Positions 1 through 10,735 of a stretch of DNA of 64,000 nucleotides are shown in pieces. Within the stretch, counting starts at the first letter, position 1. Every line of letters begins with the position of its first letter. Below the pieces are notes generated by a model. The model saw nothing but the letters and a program-made list of their open reading frames with translations. It had not been told where the DNA came from and made no database searches. The stretch is from Diplonema papillatum (lineage: Eukaryota; Euglenozoa; Diplonemea; Diplonemida; Diplonemidae), in the NCBI GenBank assembly GCA_030068145.1, contig JAPJBO010000244.1, positions 1 through 64,000 on the forward strand, written 5' to 3'. The translations under genes were made by a program, and so were the position numbers.

Positions 1-130
1 CCTAGGCATACATCCGATACGACTCGCATTCTCGCATATTCTCGTATTGGGGGGTCGCGGCCCCGATTCTCGCAAAATTCTCGCATATTCTCGCATATTC
101 TCGCACGTGCGAGAATATGCGAGAATGAGG
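1..130. repeat. TCTCGCATAT-type repeats ending in a 40-bp perfect palindrome
   Basis: Short direct repeats of the type ATTCTCGCAT run from about 25 to 106 and are then mirrored. Positions 87-126 form a perfect 40-bp palindrome centred between 106 and 107 (CGCAC|GTGCG). As single-stranded DNA or RNA this would make a 20-bp hairpin with almost no loop. It may be the edge of a fold-back element cut off by the window start. Confidence 0.7.
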
Positions 131-2050
131 TTACTCACAGTACGGGATGCTTGAACACATGAGAAACCGGCAGGAATCAACGTTTTAGGTCGTCGCCAAG
201 GCTTCCGCGGCGCATTTTGCCGCCACTGGGCCTCCGAACTTCTTCAGCTGCTGCTTCCTCTGTGTAGTGAACATTCTTTTCTTCCTCTGTCTTCACTGCC
301 ACAGTTCGTTTCGTCGTGTTCGTGGATGCAGGCTTTCAAAGCTGTTTATGAACTCGGGAACCAAATTTGCTTGTGCTTTCAGCGTTTTGAGGATTAGGGT
401 CTCCTTGACTCGCTGTCGCTGGGCTCGCTAGATCCCAAGGGCTCGCGGAGCCTGCAACCTAATAATGCACCTGCAAAGGCGGCCCCGAGGCCAATATTCA
501 AAATGCCCGTGCCTCCTAAGTCAGCGGCAACTGAATGGAAGCCGCCAGCTTCACGAAACAAGCTGTGGCAGAGGAAATCGTAGAAGAAAACACAAGAAGC
601 CGCAGCTGGAGAAGTTGCAGGCACAGTGGGGGACGGAGCACTCGTTGTGAAGCGTGTTTTCGACCAATACTCAAGCATTGAAGCAATACCATGGAGCAAC
701 CAGAGTTGTTGTTGACAACATCTTGTGTTGAGGTGTCCTTGTCTTGAAAGCAACACCATGCCAGCTGCAAAACTGCAGTTGGCGTAGCCTTATTTCGTTG
801 TTTTGCTATCTCCACTTGGTATTCCTGTCGGAGCCTCGAATACGGGTCAAATATGGATGGCTAGATACGGTTGTGCTCGCCTGGCACTCAATTCCGCAGC
901 TCGCTGGAATAGTCTTCGGGGTTGCAGGACCTGAGCCGGTTCGCCCCATGCTGACAGACTGCGATGTAGACGATGACGGTTGAGATGACCTCCCGCAAAA
1001 AGAGAAAAGAACGAGAGGCGACGGCAAGTTCCCAAGACCCTGGCTGCACTCGGCGGCAAGAGTACGTGCGAGGAAAAAGAGGCAAAAAAAAAAGAAGAAG
1101 AAATGGATGCGAAGCACAGCGCAGCGCAACACGCTCCTCCCCCGGATTTCCTGCGAACGGGCCATTGAGGGGAAGCAGACTGAACTGAGGATGCAGACGG
1201 GAGCGGGCAACGAAGAATGGCAGAGAAAATTCAAAACGGCACGGCTGGTGGCCGTTGCGAAGGTCTACGTTGCGGGACTTGTCCGTCAACGTGTCAAACA
1301 CTAAGTGGGGGGGGGGGGGGGGGGGGGCGGCATGGGAGTGCTCAGCTAGAAAATGCAGTTGCACAGCAGAAAATGCAGCAGGTTGGAAGCTGAGTTTTTT
1401 TTCGCTGTGCCAGCACCCGCGGTAACCGGCACCAATAGCGTCTATTAATGCTGCTGCTGTTAAAAAGCCTGTAGTTGGATCCAGAGCTCACGTTGCAAAG
1501 TGGCCCAGTTTGCTGGGCGTCAGCGTGCTGGTGATCTAGGCCAGTTTCCTTCTTCATCTCAGGCTTCGTACGTATTGACGACTTGCTACCTACGACACAG
1601 AGATCGAGGTTCTCGGGCACGAACAATACTCACAGTCTCACTGAGGGAGTTGATGCACCACGAAAAGTCGATTAGAGAACTTCACACAGCCTTCAGAGTG
1701 TGGTTGGTTCAAAGAAAAATTCAAGTTTTGGTGGATGGAAGGTGACCTCGCCCAAGCTCGTTTCCCCGGGTTAAGGCAGTCACTCAACATTTCCTTGCGC
1801 TAGTGCTATCAGTTACAAAGACGTGTTCTTACTTCTCCCTTTCTTCTAGGCAGTTCTCGTTAGACAATACGAAGAGCAGAAACTCCCACAACTCGCAAGG
1901 GTCGCGTGCCTGCACATTCTTTGGGGAACAGCGCTTCGAGCTGAGGGTACTCCAGTTGCAGCGGCTCTGCTCCGCTGTGTGGCATTGGTGTCGCATGCAT
2001 CGGCAAAAAGACCGAGATTCGGAGACGTAAGTCACCGGTTGGCTGGGTGG
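131..2050. other. no recognisable gene
   Basis: Only short frames without recognisable domains occur on either strand. A run of 21 G lies at 1307-1327. I see no splice-consistent coding frame, no tRNA and no repeat array of note. Confidence 0.5.
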
Positions 2051-2631
2051 TGCCCTTTTAGAGTTCAAGTCCGTGAGGTTCCGGTATTTTAAAGTCTCCG
2101 GGCGAACTTCGCCGAATGGGTTCTTTTAGATCCTGTTCGTTGGACCCGATTCTTCGAAAACAATGGGCCGGGGGGACGCAAGCCTGCGGTGGACCTGGTA
2201 ATTCTTGATATTCTGATTTTCTGTCGCGTGCAGTGACAGCTCGCTTTTCTGGCGAGCCATTTCATTTCGAGGAGAGATGCGGGAAAGTCAAAAAAACTGA
2301 TGGGATGTCACGGTAGCGACGAGACGGCACTCTTAGCGTTTCTGCCGACGACAAGCACAAAGAAAAGAAAACGGGCACTTGTGCCTTCGTTGATTGTTTG
2401 CTGGCGGAATCCAACTGTCTTTCTTTCCCCGGAACGGACTACGTCGTGAGTAGCAGATTTGCGATGCGAAATTCAGGATGGCTCGCAAAAAAGTCTGCGT
2501 GTGGATTTCTCAGGGTTGAAGTTCGCTTGAAACTCCGCCAGGTATCGGGCGGGCAACGACGGGTTAGGATCAGCATCATCCATTTTTCTTTTTTGAGACC
2601 GGTGCAGCTTGGCAGGTGAGTTGCTACTCAC

Positions 2632-2800
2632 TTTAAGAGTTGCAGTTCGCTTGAAATTCCGGGGTTTAGGGTCTCCGTGTGACCGTTCATGAATGGGTTC
2701 TCTTAGAGCAAGAAAGGGCTATTACGGCTAGCCATGTCCGGGACTGTTTGTGACCGACCGACACCAAGTACATTCCTTCGTGGAGTGTAGTCTCTTACTT
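2632..2800 (+). repeat. dispersed repeat family A, plus-strand copy
   Basis: This stretch of about 170 bp starts near an AGAGTT..AGTTCGCTTGAAATTCC motif, passes through GGGTTCTCTTAGAGCAAG and ends with GGCTAGCCATGTCCGGGACT and CACCAAGTACATTCC. The same order of blocks recurs at 36870-37085 (plus) and inverted at 13990-14175. Shorter pieces of its first 50 bp occur near 2057, 2510, 17147, 22925, 54240 and 63693. There is no coding frame; it behaves as a dispersed non-autonomous element. Confidence 0.75.
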
Positions 2801-3898
2801 GGATGTCGACTTCAATGGATGGAAAGCTGTCTGAACCGGCACCCTTTTAGGACTAACCCCTTACGGACGGAGGGGGATGGAGGTAGTCCAGAGTGCGGAA
2901 AGCCTTCTGGAGGAAAACTGTGGATCGCTCGCAAGCGTTTCATGACCATTCACAGCGGCAAGCACGGATGGATTTAGACGTGTGTCTTCACTCTGTAGAT
3001 GCGGCGTCCACGCACCAGCTCGTGTTCTGCCTTTCGACATAAATTTATGTCCCCCGTCCGTAAAGGGTTAAAGGATCTTGTGGGGTCTGAGCCATCACAC
3101 CGACACCTAAGTAAGCTTTCGGCTCCTCCCGCGTCAGCCAAGTAGAAAACAGTGGAAAAGTGACCTCCTGTTGTTTCAGTAGATCCACTCCCAGCCCCGG
3201 AGAGCCTCGGAATTACCGCGGGTGCTGGCACCAGACTTGCCCACCCAATTGTGTTCATTGACAGGTTTAGATATCATCCATTGCTTCTAACGTACTAAGT
3301 ACGTGTTTAGGCTATTTCTCTTCGCTGCCTCAGCAGTGTTGCTATTGGGCAATTTGCGTGCCTGCTGCCATCCTTAGAGCCACCGCGGGGCTGCCGCGGC
3401 TCTCTCAGCCCCGGTCACCGGCCAGCCCCAGGGCCAGCCCCCTACACTGTGGACCATGTGCGGTGTTCTCAAATTCACTTTCGGACAGCAGGTGTCCCCC
3501 TGTCCGGGTGTCTGGCATCTGGGTTGTACGAAAAGCTTCGGAGCTCGCTGAACATCTGTTTCCACTTGTGCTCTAAAAGAATTGTTGAGATTCTCTGTTT
3601 TCACGTCACTCATTTACAATTGAGCAAAGTAAAGATTGACATCGCCCCCGTACATTGCGTGGGATAGGTAACATAGCCGCACCGACTGTTCCGCTCCGCT
3701 TGCGACAACTTCAACACTCGGCTCGAATTCCGTGGTTGTAGGGGCAAAAAACAAACGAAACCCCCCCGCCACTCCAAAACTTTATCTTTGCGATCTCTTT
3801 CATTCGATGGAACGATGAAGAACGAAGCAGGAAAACAAAAGAAACGCGGTGATTTGACCCAAGGTCCAATAATCTCATCCCGGAGGGTAAGCAACCCC

Positions 3899-3900
<2 letters not shown>
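2801..3900. other. no recognisable gene
   Basis: I see no coding frame with known motifs. The sequence is moderately GC-rich and without tandem arrays. Confidence 0.4.
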
Positions 3901-3905
<5 letters not shown>

Positions 3906-3951
<46 letters not shown>

Positions 3952-3959
3952 CACACACG
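3906..3959. repeat. (CA)n microsatellite
   Basis: This is an almost pure CA dinucleotide run of about 50 bp. The frames that translate it as poly-Thr-His or poly-Cys-Val are artefacts. Confidence 0.95.
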
Positions 3960-4700
3960 CACCCACATACAGGGTTAACATTGAGTTATTTTGAGTACAC
4001 GAATCAGAAGGATCAGCGGCATGCACACATAGGGGGGTAGCAATCGCCAGCATTGCACATCGGTTGACGACAAGTGATTCGCATCACTTCGCCGGGCGAG
4101 CATCGAAACAAGACTCGAAACACCGTGGCCCAGGTGGCGACTGCCGACCATGACGGGTGCTTTGCACCAGGAGTTTGGAATAGCCGAGCCAAGCTCATTG
4201 CTCTGAGCGAGCTTCCACAATGTCGGGTGAGATGTTCCGCCTGTCAAAGACACCCAGCTGTTGCGACGCTTCCCTGTGGCTGGGGTGGCTACAAGACGTA
4301 TATGGCAAGTCCGCAGGACGCTTCGTTTGCAATACAAATATGTGGCATCGACTAGCGGAGTTTGAATTTGCACCGAAAACGGGGAGTGCGCACGGGCAAA
4401 GCTAGGCATGCACCGACTCGACTTAAACTCCAAAGGGGAGTGATGCCGCATGAAAAGACTAAGTCAAAACCAAACCATAAGTGCTACTGGAGTGGGCCCC
4501 ACTGTTCTTCCTCGCCTCTGCTTGGGTGCCTCACCTGACTCGCCAGTCAAAAATCTCGACCCGGCTGATGCTGCTTGCTCGTACTACGTTTCAGCACGAG
4601 AAACATCCCCCGAGTCCTTACCGGAGTCGTCACGTTGGGGAACCCTTGTCCAGTGGATTGTTTGCTCAAAGACTGATGACGGACACGACACTGTTGAGCC
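3960..4700. other. no recognisable gene
   Basis: Overlapping short frames occur on both strands without domain signal. The stretch borders the 3' tail of the LINE. Confidence 0.4.
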
Positions 4701-4797
4701 AATTCACCCACCCCCTGATCGAGCGTAATCGAGTGTAATATTTTGGGGTTAGAATGCAAAGAATCTGTGGCGATAATCTGCATCGCCGACGGCGCGG

Positions 4798-7700
4798 TTA
4801 TCTCTTCGCACGTGAAGTGTCATGCTTTCGCCTCTTTAGCTCGTCTTGATCGTCGCGCTCAGGCGCGCGTTTGGTGCTTCGCTTCTTCTTCGATTGCTCG
4901 TCGAGGTTCATCGGTTGCGCGTCGATTTCTGCTTTTTCTCGGCGCCTGGGCGATGGTCGTGGCGCATCGACGCGTCCTTTGCGTCTTTTCGGTACCGGCT
5001 CCGCCGCGGAGTCCGATTGCCGCTTCTTCGCTGGCGTTGATGCCGTCTTCCCGACCTTCGTTGCTGATGTCGGCGTTGATGTTGCGGGCTCTCGCTCGCC
5101 TTCCGCTGCTTCCCGCAGAATGAACACTACGTTCTCACGCTTCGCCTGTCTCGGCGCCGGCGCGGGGCCCTCCAGCTCCGCCTTCCTCTTCTTCGATGCT
5201 GCTTCTTCTCCTCTCTTCTCCTCATAACTCCTCGCCACGGCCGCCAGGTGGTGACCCTTCCGACAGCACAGTTTCGGCCTTCGACTCCGCAAGTCCGCGA
5301 GCCGGCTGCAGTGCGCACACGTCGGCATGCCATGATCAAGGCACCGGTGGTGTCCGTTGCGGCAGCACTCCGCGATCGTCTTGCACGTCGCGCATTGCGT
5401 CAGGCGGTGTTGCGCGCAGAACTTCACCGCAAGGCCGTCGTCTTCCTTGTGGTGGGCCTTACAGCACCACGCCACCGACTTGCCCTGGCGCTTGCACCCG
5501 TCGCATTTCACCTTCTGGTGCTCGTGGCACACCCGCTCACCCCACTTTTCGTGTCGGGGAACCCCTTCCGGCACGTACCACGGATCCCCTCCGACGACTG
5601 CCGTCTTCTTTCCTTTCTTCTTCTCCGTAGCGTCGTTGAACACCGCCCATCTCGCCGCGCGCTCCGCCCTTCCACCTCCGTACGTCGGGAAAAGGTCCAT
5701 CCCCCACGCCTCGCCGTTGAACTCGTGCCGAGCCGTCGTCAGCTGCGTCTCGAGAACTTCCATCGTCTCCGTACCACCACGGAAGATTGGCCTCATCTCG
5801 TACCCCGTGAGGCACGGCGGGGCTCCCACCGTTCTCAACGACCCTATCTTCTCCAATTTCCTTCCCGGCAGAGGCGGTTCGTCGCCGTTCCGCTCCAGCG
5901 CGTCCCCGACGGTCTTCAAAAGCCTTGCGAGTACCCTCGCACGCATGCTCAACGGTGTCCCGTCCGTCGTTGCTACGACACTGCCTGGAAGGTCCAATCC
6001 GGTGTATACCTCAAAGTCGATGGCGAGCTCTGCCGTCGACACGTCACCCGCCACCGACCAGCACATCCCATCCAGCCAATACTGCAGCGCCCGGAACCAC
6101 CTCTCTCCTCCGACCGCCGCGAAGGTCCCCGGTCCAGCGATCGCTTCGAAATTCAGCCGGCGCGGGGGGCAGTCGTCAGGGTGCAATTGTCTCCAGGGGT
6201 GGCCGACCGCCCGGTCTCTTCCTTCTCTCTCCAGCCGTCGTCTCTCGTGCATGACCTCCGCCATGAACGTGTGCAGCACTTCGATGTTGACTCGACTTCC
6301 CTTCGGCAGTATCCCGTGTTCTTGCAGGCACGGGGGCCAAGTCGAGCGATCCGCGCCAACAATTTCGGCATATTGGTTTTGCCCTCGGATTCGTTCGTAC
6401 GCCCGGCACTGCCACCAAATGTGGCCCAGAGTTTCTTCCGTCGCCTCGTCACAGCGTCTGCACAGCCCGTCACCTCCCCACAGCTTGGCCGCATGTGACT
6501 CCGTCATCACCGACCCAGCCACGACCTCGGCAACGTCCCGTGCAGCCGTCAGCGTTGTCGACGCCTTCAGCCCGTAGGCATTCGTCGCGACGTACTCTAC
6601 ACCTGCCCGTACCCCATCGAAGTCTACCCGCCTCTTCTCAAGCTCCCCTAGTCGCCAGCCGCGAATCAGCTTTCTCAGGGTGTGCCCTCGCTCCCCCTTG
6701 CTTTGTCGCACCAGCCTCAGCACATTCCCTGCCTCGTCCTCGGCGTTGTCGAAATCTTCCGTCCATCGTATACCGAGCTTTTTTGCATGCTCGGCCGCAA
6801 TACCGACCGGTCCCCATGCGCGGATTCTGCTGCCATACGCCCGTCGAACTGTTGCGACGCGGGCCCTCCACGCCGGCCTTTTTCGGCACACTTCTGCGAT
6901 CATGCCGAGTGACCGATATGGCAGCACTGCGTATGGGTCGAGTAAGTGGGCCTTGTTGAGAATGCCCAACACGGCCTCTTGCGCCCTATGCAGTCTCACC
7001 GGGTCCCAGACGCCTCTGAGTAGTGCTGCGGTGAACTTCCCCAGCCCCCGCACCGTCGGGAGCGCGAACTCGGAGCCGTACGTCGCCGCCGGTAGAACCG
7101 CCATCGCCGCTAGCCCCGACCTCTGCGCCCTCGAGATCGGTAAGGCACCCAACCGTTCGGCCTCCTCTGCACGCTGGTCGTAGCGCAGGTCCGTTGTTCT
7201 GCGTGTCCGCTTCGTGCCGACCAGACATCCTACGATTGTAAGCTCTTCCTTCGTCACGATGTCGGTGCCACCTATCTTCAACTTCGCTTCGTACCCCTTC
7301 GGCGTCCCGAAAGCGAACGTCTTCGGTATCCCGATCGACATGCCGGTGTTCGCACAAAACCTGTCGACTTCCACCAAGGCGTCCTGCAAGCATGCTTCTC
7401 TGAGACGCGTCAGGAGGGTGAGGTCGTCCGCGAAGGACTCGCTCGTCACCCCCCCCACGTCGTCCACTCTGCGCACCACGATGGACAGCAGCGCGTTGAT
7501 GAGGATCACGCTCAGGGGGCAGCCCTGCAGTATCCCGTTGGTGGTGTAAAAGATGTCTCCCAGCCCCATGTGCAACTTGTACCGCCTTCGTAGTCGCGCG
7601 TAAACATCGCGCAGCGGCCCGAGAATTCTCTCATGGAGGCCAAGATCCCCCACCAGCTTCAGCACGACGTCTCGTGGCACTTTGTCGAAGCACTTGGCAA

Positions 7701-10338
7701 AGTCTAGGGCCACGCCGTACAGCTCCTTTCCCGTCAAGAGAGCCTCTTCAATCTGCGAGGCGATTTCAAACACCACGTCCACGGTTCCGTGTTTGGGCCT
7801 GAACCCGTGCTGGCTATCTGCTATCCAGCCTTCTTGCCACTGGACGACGTCCCTGAGCCTCGTGCTCGCCCACAAGCGATAGACCGCGCTTGTGACGGTG
7901 ATGGGCCGCAATGCCAGCGGGTCGAGGGTTTCGTCTTTCGGGATCAGCGTGACCGCGGCTTCCAACAACGCGTTCGGCCACGTTCCGGTCGCTTCTATCG
8001 CGTTGAACACCTTCGCCAGGGCGTTCAGCAACGGCAGTGGCAGCTTCTTTAACTCTGCTGTGCTCCATCCGTCCACGCCCGGGACTCCGGCACGCTGCTT
8101 CTTTCCAAGAACGCTCCTCAGATCATCGCCCGTCAAATCTCGGCACACCATCGGTCGACATCGGATGTATTCCGCATACTCCGCCTTGAAGGCTTCATAG
8201 CACGGTTCCGGTCTACTCGCGTACATCCGGTTGATGGGCGCCCATTCTTTCTGCAACGTCGCGTCGATCTCCCGTAGATTTGCCGTGTAGCGGCCATCCA
8301 CTTTCAGCGCCACCAGACCGTCCGCCTTCTTCCTTCTGCACCACGGAAGCAGTTGCGCCCTGTTTGCACAGTGGAAGTTCTGCATCTTGCTCTCCAGCTG
8401 AGCTATTCTCCCCTTTCGCGCCTGTGCTGTCAGTGACCGGCTCCTCGCTTCCAGCTTCTGCCTCAAGGTCTGGGCGACGCTCAAGTCCGGCGGGCGTCGC
8501 GGCAAATCGCGCACCTTTGGTACTCGTCCGGCCATTGATTCCAGTCCCGATACTACGTTCTCCCACGTCTTCTCCAGCGATCTCGGCATGCACCCGGGTC
8601 CTTCCCCACTCAGTGTTTGCAGCCCTCGGATGTAGGCGTCGAGGCCGTTCAATATCTTCCGGAATCTGCTTGAGGCATACGTACCCGCGCCCGTCCCGGT
8701 GTCTGTCACGGACGCAAAATGTTCTCTCTTAGGCTTTCTTGTCTCACCCCGTCCTTGATAGGCGGCAACGGGCCCGTCGAGCAACCCCTGTTTCTCCGCC
8801 AGCTCGACCAGATACCCCTCGCACGCCTTAGTCGCCGACACCCAGAGCGCTTCCACGTCATCTGGTGCTGCATCTTCGAACCGGTGCTTCACTAACAACT
8901 CTTCCGCCCGCGCTGCTGCCCGTCCTTCGTGCGTCACGTCTACCTGGCTCATGGACCTTGGCATGCGGTACCTCTCACATGTGTCTGCAAACGCGGTGAT
9001 GTCCAGCTCTACCGTCACCATCTTGTGGCTGGGCACCCGCTGCCCTTCCGCGTCTACGACGACGGTGGTTTCGCTCGCTACCAGTGAGTGTATCGCGACG
9101 TCGTTCAGCAAGACGTGATCGATGCGTGTGCCTCGCGTCCCTGTCTTCTCGTACGTCTTCGGGGCACCGCCATCGGTGCAGATCTCTGCGGCGTCGTACC
9201 ATCCCGATCGCAGCATGCACGACATCGCCGCCGACGACGAGGGCTCCGCATTAAAATCGCCGGCCACAATGACCGGTACTCGTCCGAGACTTGCTGCTTC
9301 TCGGTGCACCTCCGCAATAATCTTCTCCCTCTCCGGCGCCGCCTTGTCCCCCGAGTTCGCATACAGTGTGAAGACATGCAAAAATTGGTTTCCTCTTCCA
9401 AGTCCGACGGCCACGTGCACCCACCTCCGGCTCGGTGACGGCTTCCCGACCACGAAGGCCGGCGCCGGTTTCTTCGCAAAGACTGCAACACCCGCTCCGC
9501 CGGCTTCCGCTATCCACGGTGATGCTTTGCCCTGCCGGTCAAGTCGCTCCCGACACGGTTCCCCCCACAGCGACTTCCAGTCTCGCCTGACGCCGTCCTC
9601 GAACTCCCTCTGACCCCAGTCGGTCAAAAGCGTCTCCTGTACCGCCAGAATGTCGACAGCGGCACAATCCAAAAAGTGTGCCCTCCCCCCGAGAGATGTC
9701 ATGTTTATCGTCCCGAACTTCAGCGTCTCCCTTCCTCCTTGTAACACGCCCCCGTCCCGCTTCGGCGGCACCTGCTGCGACCTGGCGTCCGTTCCTTCAT
9801 GTGCTGCGACCCTCACCGCGTGCTCGACCCGGCTCAACTCCACAGTTTCCACCGTGTCTGCATGTAGCGCCAGCTCCGCCAATGTGGTACCCGGGAGCAG
9901 GAGCCGGTCGTAGTGCTCCGGAACGTACGTGACCGCCGTCTGCTGCCCCGTGGCGCCCACGCGAGGTGCGTATCGTCGCAGGATGTGCGGCCTCCTGCTG
10001 TCCAGCACCCAGAGTACCGCTCCGGTGACCGTCGCGGCTGCCGTCAACGTCATCTCGTCCCCGTACTCGTACGGCCCCCGCATTGCCTCCACGTAAGCAA
10101 ACCAGCTGCCGTACCTTTCGGACGGCGCGAAGTGTGCTTCGAATGTCGGGTCTTCCAACATCGCGTCCACAACCCGTGCACGAAGTCTCCTTACCGACCA
10201 CCCCGGCAGTCCGGCTGCGACCGCTGCGAACTGGCAGGCCCCGTCCCCAGGGACTTCTTGCACACTCGCTCCCATCGCGTCCGCGGCTTCTCTCAACCTT
10301 AACCCCAGCGTTTCGTGCGTCTCTCCACCGCCACGCAT
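4798..10338 (-). CDS. LINE ORF2: OTU-like domain, AP-type endonuclease, reverse transcriptase, Cys/His-rich tail
   Basis: This is an 1846-residue ORF with no stop or frameshift. Residues about 20-150 resemble an OTU cysteine protease: GDGACQF with candidate nucleophile Cys35, and EHYDRLL with candidate His142. From about 206 (FGTINMTSLGG) to 445 lies an exonuclease-endonuclease-phosphatase nuclease with GDFNAE near 358, then RIDHVLLND and SHK. Reverse transcriptase covers about 740-1010, with IPKDETLDPLALRPIT, HGFRPKHGT, LDFAKCFDKV, GILQGCPLS and the catalytic FADD near 966 (Phe in place of the usual Tyr). A CCHC-type motif, CRRCDEATEETLGHIWWQC, lies near 1291-1310. Residues about 1600-1700 hold three Cys/His repeats I do not recognise, followed by a basic, nuclear-localisation-like tail. 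Known roles: the nuclease nicks the target and the RT primes on it. The OTU role is inference. Confidence 0.92.
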   Translation of the reverse strand: MRGGGETHETLGLRLREAADAMGASVQEVPGDGACQFAAVAAGLPGWSVRRLRARVVDAMLEDPTFEAHFAPSERYGSWFAYVEAMRGPYEYGDEMTLTAAATVTGAVLWVLDSRRPHILRRYAPRVGATGQQTAVTYVPEHYDRLLLPGTTLAELALHADTVETVELSRVEHAVRVAAHEGTDARSQQVPPKRDGGVLQGGRETLKFGTINMTSLGGRAHFLDCAAVDILAVQETLLTDWGQREFEDGVRRDWKSLWGEPCRERLDRQGKASPWIAEAGGAGVAVFAKKPAPAFVVGKPSPSRRWVHVAVGLGRGNQFLHVFTLYANSGDKAAPEREKIIAEVHREAASLGRVPVIVAGDFNAEPSSSAAMSCMLRSGWYDAAEICTDGGAPKTYEKTGTRGTRIDHVLLNDVAIHSLVASETTVVVDAEGQRVPSHKMVTVELDITAFADTCERYRMPRSMSQVDVTHEGRAAARAEELLVKHRFEDAAPDDVEALWVSATKACEGYLVELAEKQGLLDGPVAAYQGRGETRKPKREHFASVTDTGTGAGTYASSRFRKILNGLDAYIRGLQTLSGEGPGCMPRSLEKTWENVVSGLESMAGRVPKVRDLPRRPPDLSVAQTLRQKLEARSRSLTAQARKGRIAQLESKMQNFHCANRAQLLPWCRRKKADGLVALKVDGRYTANLREIDATLQKEWAPINRMYASRPEPCYEAFKAEYAEYIRCRPMVCRDLTGDDLRSVLGKKQRAGVPGVDGWSTAELKKLPLPLLNALAKVFNAIEATGTWPNALLEAAVTLIPKDETLDPLALRPITVTSAVYRLWASTRLRDVVQWQEGWIADSQHGFRPKHGTVDVVFEIASQIEEALLTGKELYGVALDFAKCFDKVPRDVVLKLVGDLGLHERILGPLRDVYARLRRRYKLHMGLGDIFYTTNGILQGCPLSVILINALLSIVVRRVDDVGGVTSESFADDLTLLTRLREACLQDALVEVDRFCANTGMSIGIPKTFAFGTPKGYEAKLKIGGTDIVTKEELTIVGCLVGTKRTRRTTDLRYDQRAEEAERLGALPISRAQRSGLAAMAVLPAATYGSEFALPTVRGLGKFTAALLRGVWDPVRLHRAQEAVLGILNKAHLLDPYAVLPYRSLGMIAEVCRKRPAWRARVATVRRAYGSRIRAWGPVGIAAEHAKKLGIRWTEDFDNAEDEAGNVLRLVRQSKGERGHTLRKLIRGWRLGELEKRRVDFDGVRAGVEYVATNAYGLKASTTLTAARDVAEVVAGSVMTESHAAKLWGGDGLCRRCDEATEETLGHIWWQCRAYERIRGQNQYAEIVGADRSTWPPCLQEHGILPKGSRVNIEVLHTFMAEVMHERRRLEREGRDRAVGHPWRQLHPDDCPPRRLNFEAIAGPGTFAAVGGERWFRALQYWLDGMCWSVAGDVSTAELAIDFEVYTGLDLPGSVVATTDGTPLSMRARVLARLLKTVGDALERNGDEPPLPGRKLEKIGSLRTVGAPPCLTGYEMRPIFRGGTETMEVLETQLTTARHEFNGEAWGMDLFPTYGGGRAERAARWAVFNDATEKKKGKKTAVVGGDPWYVPEGVPRHEKWGERVCHEHQKVKCDGCKRQGKSVAWCCKAHHKEDDGLAVKFCAQHRLTQCATCKTIAECCRNGHHRCLDHGMPTCAHCSRLADLRSRRPKLCCRKGHHLAAVARSYEEKRGEEAASKKRKAELEGPAPAPRQAKRENVVFILREAAEGEREPATSTPTSATKVGKTASTPAKKRQSDSAAEPVPKRRKGRVDAPRPSPRRREKAEIDAQPMNLDEQSKKKRSTKRAPERDDQDELKRRKHDTSRAKR

Positions 10339-10353
10339 CCCGTCGTTCTCCAG

Positions 10354-10614
10354 TCACGAACGCTTCGCCGCTGCTGGTTGGTGTGCCTTCTTCGCCTTTG
10401 CCGAGGGTGACTTCCCCGGCGTGCTTAACAGACGCTTCGCCTGCGACATCTGCGCGTCTTCGGAAGGAGCGCTGGCCTGTCCCGTTTTCTGCTTCGTCGG
10501 TGTGGCGACGGGAGTCTTCGGCGCCTTCTTCTTGCTCGCTTGGGTTCGGTCCACCGGCATAGTCGGGGGTGTTTTCGGCCTCATAGTTGCCACCATCTCC
10601 GTCAGCTTCTCCAT
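10354..10614 (-). CDS. short basic ORF upstream of LINE ORF2 (possible ORF1)
   Basis: An 86-residue Lys/Ala/Pro/Thr-rich basic frame ends 15 bp before the ATG of ORF2 on the same strand. It has no zinc knuckle or RRM-like motif, unlike classic LINE ORF1 proteins. It could be a minimal nucleic-acid-binding ORF1, or the remains of a longer one. The tight spacing suggests that a single element RNA carries both frames. Confidence 0.4.
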   Translation of the reverse strand: MEKLTEMVATMRPKTPPTMPVDRTQASKKKAPKTPVATPTKQKTGQASAPSEDAQMSQAKRLLSTPGKSPSAKAKKAHQPAAAKRS

Positions 10615-10620
10615 CTGGGC

Positions 10621-10735
10621 ACTGAGCTAGTGTAATATAGTGTAATCGAGTGTAGTAGAGTGTAATCGAGTGTAGTAGAGTGTAGTCGAGCGTTGTAGAG
10701 TGTGATCGAAGTTGACACTAGTATTTTGGGTTCGA
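10621..10735. repeat. LINE tail-like repeats at the 5' end of the element
   Basis: Degenerate copies of GTGTAATCGAG / GTGTAGTAGAG run from 10627 to 10700, followed by GTATTTTGGGTT. The LINE 3' end near 4735 has GTAATATTTTGGGGTT next to the same tail motif. This looks like the 3' end of an older LINE copy lying immediately upstream, or a tail-like target into which this element inserted. Confidence 0.55.

Larger units (their letters stand above)
4713..10690 (-). mobile_element. non-LTR retrotransposon (LINE), apparently full length
   Basis: On the minus strand the element has a short upstream ORF (10614-10354), the large ORF2 (10338-4798) and a 3' untranslated end. That end ceases in copies of an ATTACACTCGAT-like tail around 4713-4740. 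Another copy of the same 3' end, about 100 bp, sits at 12306-12420, which supports this boundary. At the 5' side, 10625-10700 again holds repeats of the tail motif (GTGTAATCGAG, GTGTAGTAGAG), so the element is bracketed by tail-like sequence. The long uninterrupted ORF2 suggests a recent insertion. The exact 5' end and any target-site duplication are not resolved by eye. Confidence 0.85.

Noticed and set aside
5248-6577. Long plus-strand frames of about 400 codons
   Set aside because: Antisense shadows of LINE ORF2; Arg/Pro/Ser-rich without motifs.
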